Assembly (NCBI GenBank): GCA_005881495.1
Contig: VBHI01000125.1
Coordinates: forward strand, 1 to 7,345
Reading direction: 5' to 3'
Length of the DNA stretch: 7,345 bases
Source of the DNA: Chloroflexota bacterium
Lineage (GTDB): Bacteria; Chloroflexota; Ktedonobacteria; Ktedonobacterales; Ktedonobacteraceae
The position numbers and the translations under genes are program-made. Positions 4,793 to 7,345 of this stretch are shown piece after piece. The notes beneath the pieces were generated by a model. The model saw only the letters and a list, made by a program, of their open reading frames with translations. It was not told the origin of the DNA and ran no database searches. Numbering within the stretch: the first letter of the stretch is position 1; every line of letters begins with the position of its first letter.

Positions 4793-5593
4793 ATGCGAAC
4801 AGCACCGCCCGTTTTGAGTGAAGATGCAGCGCGTCACGAGACCTTTGCCGCTCAGACGCAGGCCGTTGAACGCGCGATCCAAACCATGTATACCCATCTG
4901 CAGGAAGTGCTGACCCTCGCAGATCTGGCCTCGGTTGCCTGTCTGAGCCCCTCTCATTTCACTCGCGTCTTTCGTCGTCTGATTGGCATTCCCCCTGGCG
5001 AATTTCTCACCGCGCTGCGCTTCCAGATGGCCCGGCGGTTGCTTTTGACGACACCGCTCAGCGTGACCGATATTTGCTTTGAGGTTGGCTATACCAGCAC
5101 TGGCTCTTTCACCAGCCGTTTCACGCACCTGGTTGGCCTGTCTCCACGCCTCTTGCGCCAACGGGCTCATGCATTCGAGCCGCTTGCGGGAGAGCCTGCC
5201 GAGTTCTATTCCACGACGCCCTCTGGCATGCCGAGGAAACACGCTCTGCTGGGCCGGATCAGTGCTCCGGCGACCTTTCGGGGCACGATCTACGTTGGTC
5301 TGTTCCCCAGTCCCATTCCCCAGGGAAAGCCTGTGCGTTGTACCAGACTCAGCTCGCCCGGTTGGTATCTGCTTCATGGCATTGCTGATGGCGTCTACCA
5401 TCTGCGGGCTGCCGCGTTTCCCGTCGCCACAGACCTCCACTCGTCTCTGCTGCCCGGCGAGAAGCTGTTGGTTGGTCACAACGCGAGTCCGCTTGTCATC
5501 CGCCATGGGCAGGTATCTGGCGATCCCGATCTCGTCCTGCACCCGCCGCAGTTGACCGACCCCCCTCTGGTGATGGGACTGCCCTTGCTGTGA
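4793..5593 (+). CDS. AraC-family transcriptional regulator with N-terminal HTH
   Basis: A 266-aa DNA-binding regulator. The AraC double helix-turn-helix is at the N terminus: first motif LADLASVACLSPSHFTRVF (42-60), second motif DICFEVGYTSTGSFTSRF (93-110) followed by HLVGLSP. This order is the reverse of AraC itself, where the HTH is C-terminal. The remaining 140 residues (about 127-266) look beta-rich, with GTIYVGLFPSPIPQGKPVRC and a DLVLHPPQLTDPP ending; I recognise no named ligand domain. The ATG at 4793 follows a weak A/G-rich site (AAAGAAGAA, 4780-4788). The gene is followed after about 120 bp by a VOC protein on the same strand, a pairing often seen for such regulators, so it may control that gene. 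A palindrome sits 10 bp after its stop. Confidence 0.9.
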   Translation: MRTAPPVLSEDAARHETFAAQTQAVERAIQTMYTHLQEVLTLADLASVACLSPSHFTRVFRRLIGIPPGEFLTALRFQMARRLLLTTPLSVTDICFEVGYTSTGSFTSRFTHLVGLSPRLLRQRAHAFEPLAGEPAEFYSTTPSGMPRKHALLGRISAPATFRGTIYVGLFPSPIPQGKPVRCTRLSSPGWYLLHGIADGVYHLRAAAFPVATDLHSSLLPGEKLLVGHNASPLVIRHGQVSGDPDLVLHPPQLTDPPLVMGLPLL

Positions 5594-5603
5594 AGGACAG
5601 AGC

Positions 5604-5615
5604 GAACGGCCGTTC
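5604..5615. promoter_or_regulatory. 12-bp perfect palindrome, operator candidate
   Basis: GAACGGCCGTTC reads the same on both strands and starts 10 bp after the AraC-type stop. It has no loop, so it is a poor terminator. It sits in the spacer before the VOC gene with a TATACT (5658-5663) about 43 bp downstream, a layout that would suit a protein binding upstream of a promoter. No good -35 box is visible at the right distance, so the promoter itself is not claimed. Confidence 0.4.
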
Positions 5616-5717
5616 AAAAAGAGTAAGATTGGAGAAGTTTTTTCTGTCGCATTGATGTATACTGAAAGCAATGCACATACATGATTGCAGAGGTTCTTTC
5701 AGGAAGGAGATTTTCTC

Positions 5718-6122
5718 ATGTCATCTCGTTTGGGGCTTTTGATGCTGTTGGTTAGCGATGTGCCACGCTCGAAAGCGTTCTATACGGACTACCTGGGTTT
5801 GGAAGCTGTACCGGAGTTTTCCTCCGATGAATTTGTGATGCTGCGCTCTCGCACCGGGGGGACATCTCTTGCCTTGCAAGACGCCACGAAAGAGACCTAT
5901 GGTGTTCCCCTGGCGCATGGCGGCATCATTCCGGGTTTTGAAGTCGAGGATGCCGACGCGACCTACCAGCAGTGGAAAGCGAAGTCCGTGGAGATCCTAG
6001 GCGAAGTCACCGATATGGGTGCCGGGCGTGTATTCACCGCCAAAGACCCCGAAGGCCACTACATCCAGGTCTATCATCTGTATCCGGGGGTTCGTGAAGT
6101 GCAGAAGCAGATAGGGATGTAA
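5718..6122 (+). CDS. VOC superfamily protein (glyoxalase/bleomycin-resistance fold)
   Basis: A 134-aa protein with the paired beta-alpha-beta-beta-beta modules of the vicinal oxygen chelate superfamily. LLVSDVPRSKAFYTDYLGLE (10-29) opens the first module and GIIPGFEVEDADATYQQW (69-86) opens the second. The second ends in TAKDPEGHYIQVYHLY (107-122). In metal-dependent members this last strand usually reads YIE; here it is YIQ (Q117), so a metal ligand may be missing and the function may be binding rather than catalysis. Substrate cannot be inferred. The ATG at 5718 is chosen because AAGGAG (5704-5709) lies 8 nt upstream; the frame is open back to 5685 without a comparable site. The serine hydrolase starts 5 bp after the stop, suggesting a joint transcript. 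Confidence 0.88.
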   Translation: MSSRLGLLMLLVSDVPRSKAFYTDYLGLEAVPEFSSDEFVMLRSRTGGTSLALQDATKETYGVPLAHGGIIPGFEVEDADATYQQWKAKSVEILGEVTDMGAGRVFTAKDPEGHYIQVYHLYPGVREVQKQIGM

Positions 6123-6127
6123 AGCTA

Positions 6128-7339
6128 ATGAGCAACGGTGGATTGTCCAGGGTGCGGCTCGGCCGCATGCATGACATCATGGCCGGCTATGTGGAGCGCG
6201 GCGAAGTGCCCGGTATCGTCACGCTGGTCAGCCGGCGGTGCGAGGTGCATGTCGATGCGATCGGCATGAAGGCGGTCGGAGGCCTCGACCCGATGCGGCG
6301 CGACACGATCTTCCGCATCAGCTCGATGACCAAGCCGATCACGGCCGTGGCGACAATGATCCTCGTGGAGGAATGTAAGGTGCGGCTGGACGAGTCGGTG
6401 GATAGGCTGCTGCCGGAACTGGCCGGCCGCAAGGTCCTGAAGCGGGTCGACGGGCCGCTTCAGGACACCGTGCCCGCGAACCGGCCGATCACCGTGCGCG
6501 ACCTGCTGACCTTCCGCATGGGCTTCGGCCAGATGATGGCGCCGCCGGACGCGTACCCGATCCTGAAGGCGGCGAGCGAGCTGCAGATCGGGATGGGGCC
6601 GCCTGCGCCGTCGGCGACGCCTGCGCCGGATGAGTGGATCCGCCGCTTGGGGACGCTGCCGCTGATGCACCAGCCGGGTGAGAAGTGGATGTATAATACG
6701 GGGTCCGACGTGTTGGGGGTCTTGATCGCGCGCGCCTCGGGCCAGCCGCTGGAGACGTTCTTCCGCGACCGCATCTTCGAGCCCCTAGGCATGAAGGACA
6801 CCAGTTTCAGCGTGCAGGATACCAAGCTCGACCGGCTGACGACTAGCTACTGGACCAATTTCGAAACCGGGGCGCTCGAGCTCTATGACGAGGCCATGGG
6901 CGGCCAATGGAGCCGCCCGCCCGCATTCCCGTCCGGCGCCGGGGGTCTGGTCTCGACCATCGACGACTACCTCGCCTTCGGCCAGATGATGCTGAACCAG
7001 GGCAAACACGGGAACGAGCGTCTCCTGTCCAGGCCTTCGGTCGAGACCATGACGACCGATCAGTTGACGCCCGAGCAGAAGGCGGCGTCCGGTATAGTCC
7101 CCGGCTACTTTGACGGCCACGGTTGGGGGTTCGGCGTGTCCATAGTCACCAGGCGCGACGACGTGGCGGCGGTTCCCGGACGGTTCGGCTGGGATGGCGG
7201 AATGGGCACTTCCTGGTATTCGGATCCCAGGGAAGACATGGTCACCATCCTGATGACCCAGCGCGCCTGGACCTCCCCCAGTCCTCCGGATGTCTGTCTC
7301 GACTTCTGGACTTCGGCCTACCAGGCGATCGACGACTGA
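6128..7339 (+). CDS. Serine hydrolase of the class C beta-lactamase/esterase family
   Basis: A 403-aa hydrolase of the beta-lactamase-like family that includes family VIII esterases and penicillin-binding-protein relatives. The nucleophile motif SxxK is SMTK (S66 to K69) within TIFRISSMTKPITAV. The tyrosine motif lies in HQPGEKWMYNTGSDVLG (181-197) with Y189. A glycine-rich late motif GWDGGMGT (354-361) stands where beta-lactamases have KTG. No signal peptide is visible, so it is probably cytosolic and more likely an esterase than an antibiotic resistance enzyme. Cysteines at 38 and 83 stand where I would expect glycine, judging from memory of the family. The gene starts 5 bp after the VOC stop with only a weak ribosome site, suggesting coupling. 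Base composition is clearly richer in G+C than the rest of the window, with G/C at most third positions, a sign of separate origin. Confidence 0.92.
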   Translation: MSNGGLSRVRLGRMHDIMAGYVERGEVPGIVTLVSRRCEVHVDAIGMKAVGGLDPMRRDTIFRISSMTKPITAVATMILVEECKVRLDESVDRLLPELAGRKVLKRVDGPLQDTVPANRPITVRDLLTFRMGFGQMMAPPDAYPILKAASELQIGMGPPAPSATPAPDEWIRRLGTLPLMHQPGEKWMYNTGSDVLGVLIARASGQPLETFFRDRIFEPLGMKDTSFSVQDTKLDRLTTSYWTNFETGALELYDEAMGGQWSRPPAFPSGAGGLVSTIDDYLAFGQMMLNQGKHGNERLLSRPSVETMTTDQLTPEQKAASGIVPGYFDGHGWGFGVSIVTRRDDVAAVPGRFGWDGGMGTSWYSDPREDMVTILMTQRAWTSPSPPDVCLDFWTSAYQAIDD

Positions 7340-7345
7340 GGCGCC

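Noticed and set aside
4769..5671. 300-codon minus-strand frame
   Set aside because: Antisense to the AraC-type gene, with no recognisable domain.
6125..6670. 181-codon minus-strand frame with a long arginine run
   Set aside because: Shadow of the GC-rich serine hydrolase; low-complexity and without motifs.

Overview
The window looks like an accessory stretch of a Chloroflexota genome, most likely a Ktedonobacteria-type soil bacterium. This is inferred from gene flavour only: an ECF41-type sigma factor, DUF1801 and helix-hairpin-helix (HhH) small proteins, transposase relics, and an IscB element with a structured upstream RNA, a class known to be abundant in Ktedonobacter. There is no rRNA or marker gene to fix the taxon.

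Left part (1-1903, all minus strand). Read 5' to 3' on the minus strand it holds an intact short-chain dehydrogenase (740-1621), the C-terminal stub of an alpha/beta hydrolase with an in-frame stop (452-691), and the first 143 codons of an ECF41-type sigma factor (1-430) that runs off the window edge. The sigma gene carries an in-frame 27-bp tandem duplication in region 4. A relic of a DDE transposase lies upstream of the dehydrogenase (1715-1903).

Middle part (1904-2748, plus strand). A perfect 15-bp inverted repeat and a 9-bp direct repeat precede a relic of an SRPBCC (AHSA1-like) start. This runs in frame into a DUF1801 gene, which overlaps by 4 bp a small HhH DNA-binding protein.

IscB locus (about 2696-4479). 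A 167-bp imperfect palindrome overlaps the 3' end of the HhH gene. It is followed by about 270 nt with many mutually consistent stems and pseudoknots (the predicted omegaRNA, also known as HEARO RNA), then an intact 423-aa IscB nuclease with all RuvC and HNH motifs, then a strong terminal hairpin of the IS200/IS605 type. No TnpA is present, so mobility would need a transposase from elsewhere. This is the ancestor-of-Cas9 class of RNA-guided nuclease: the family is described, but this copy, its palindromic left end and its guide are worth examining.

Right part (4480-7345, plus strand). About 310 bp without a convincing gene lead into an AraC-type regulator. After a short spacer with a perfect 12-bp palindrome come a VOC/glyoxalase-fold protein and, 5 bp later, a class C beta-lactamase-like serine hydrolase. 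The hydrolase is visibly richer in G+C than the rest of the window, which suggests a separate origin. The regulator probably controls the two downstream genes, but this is inference from position.
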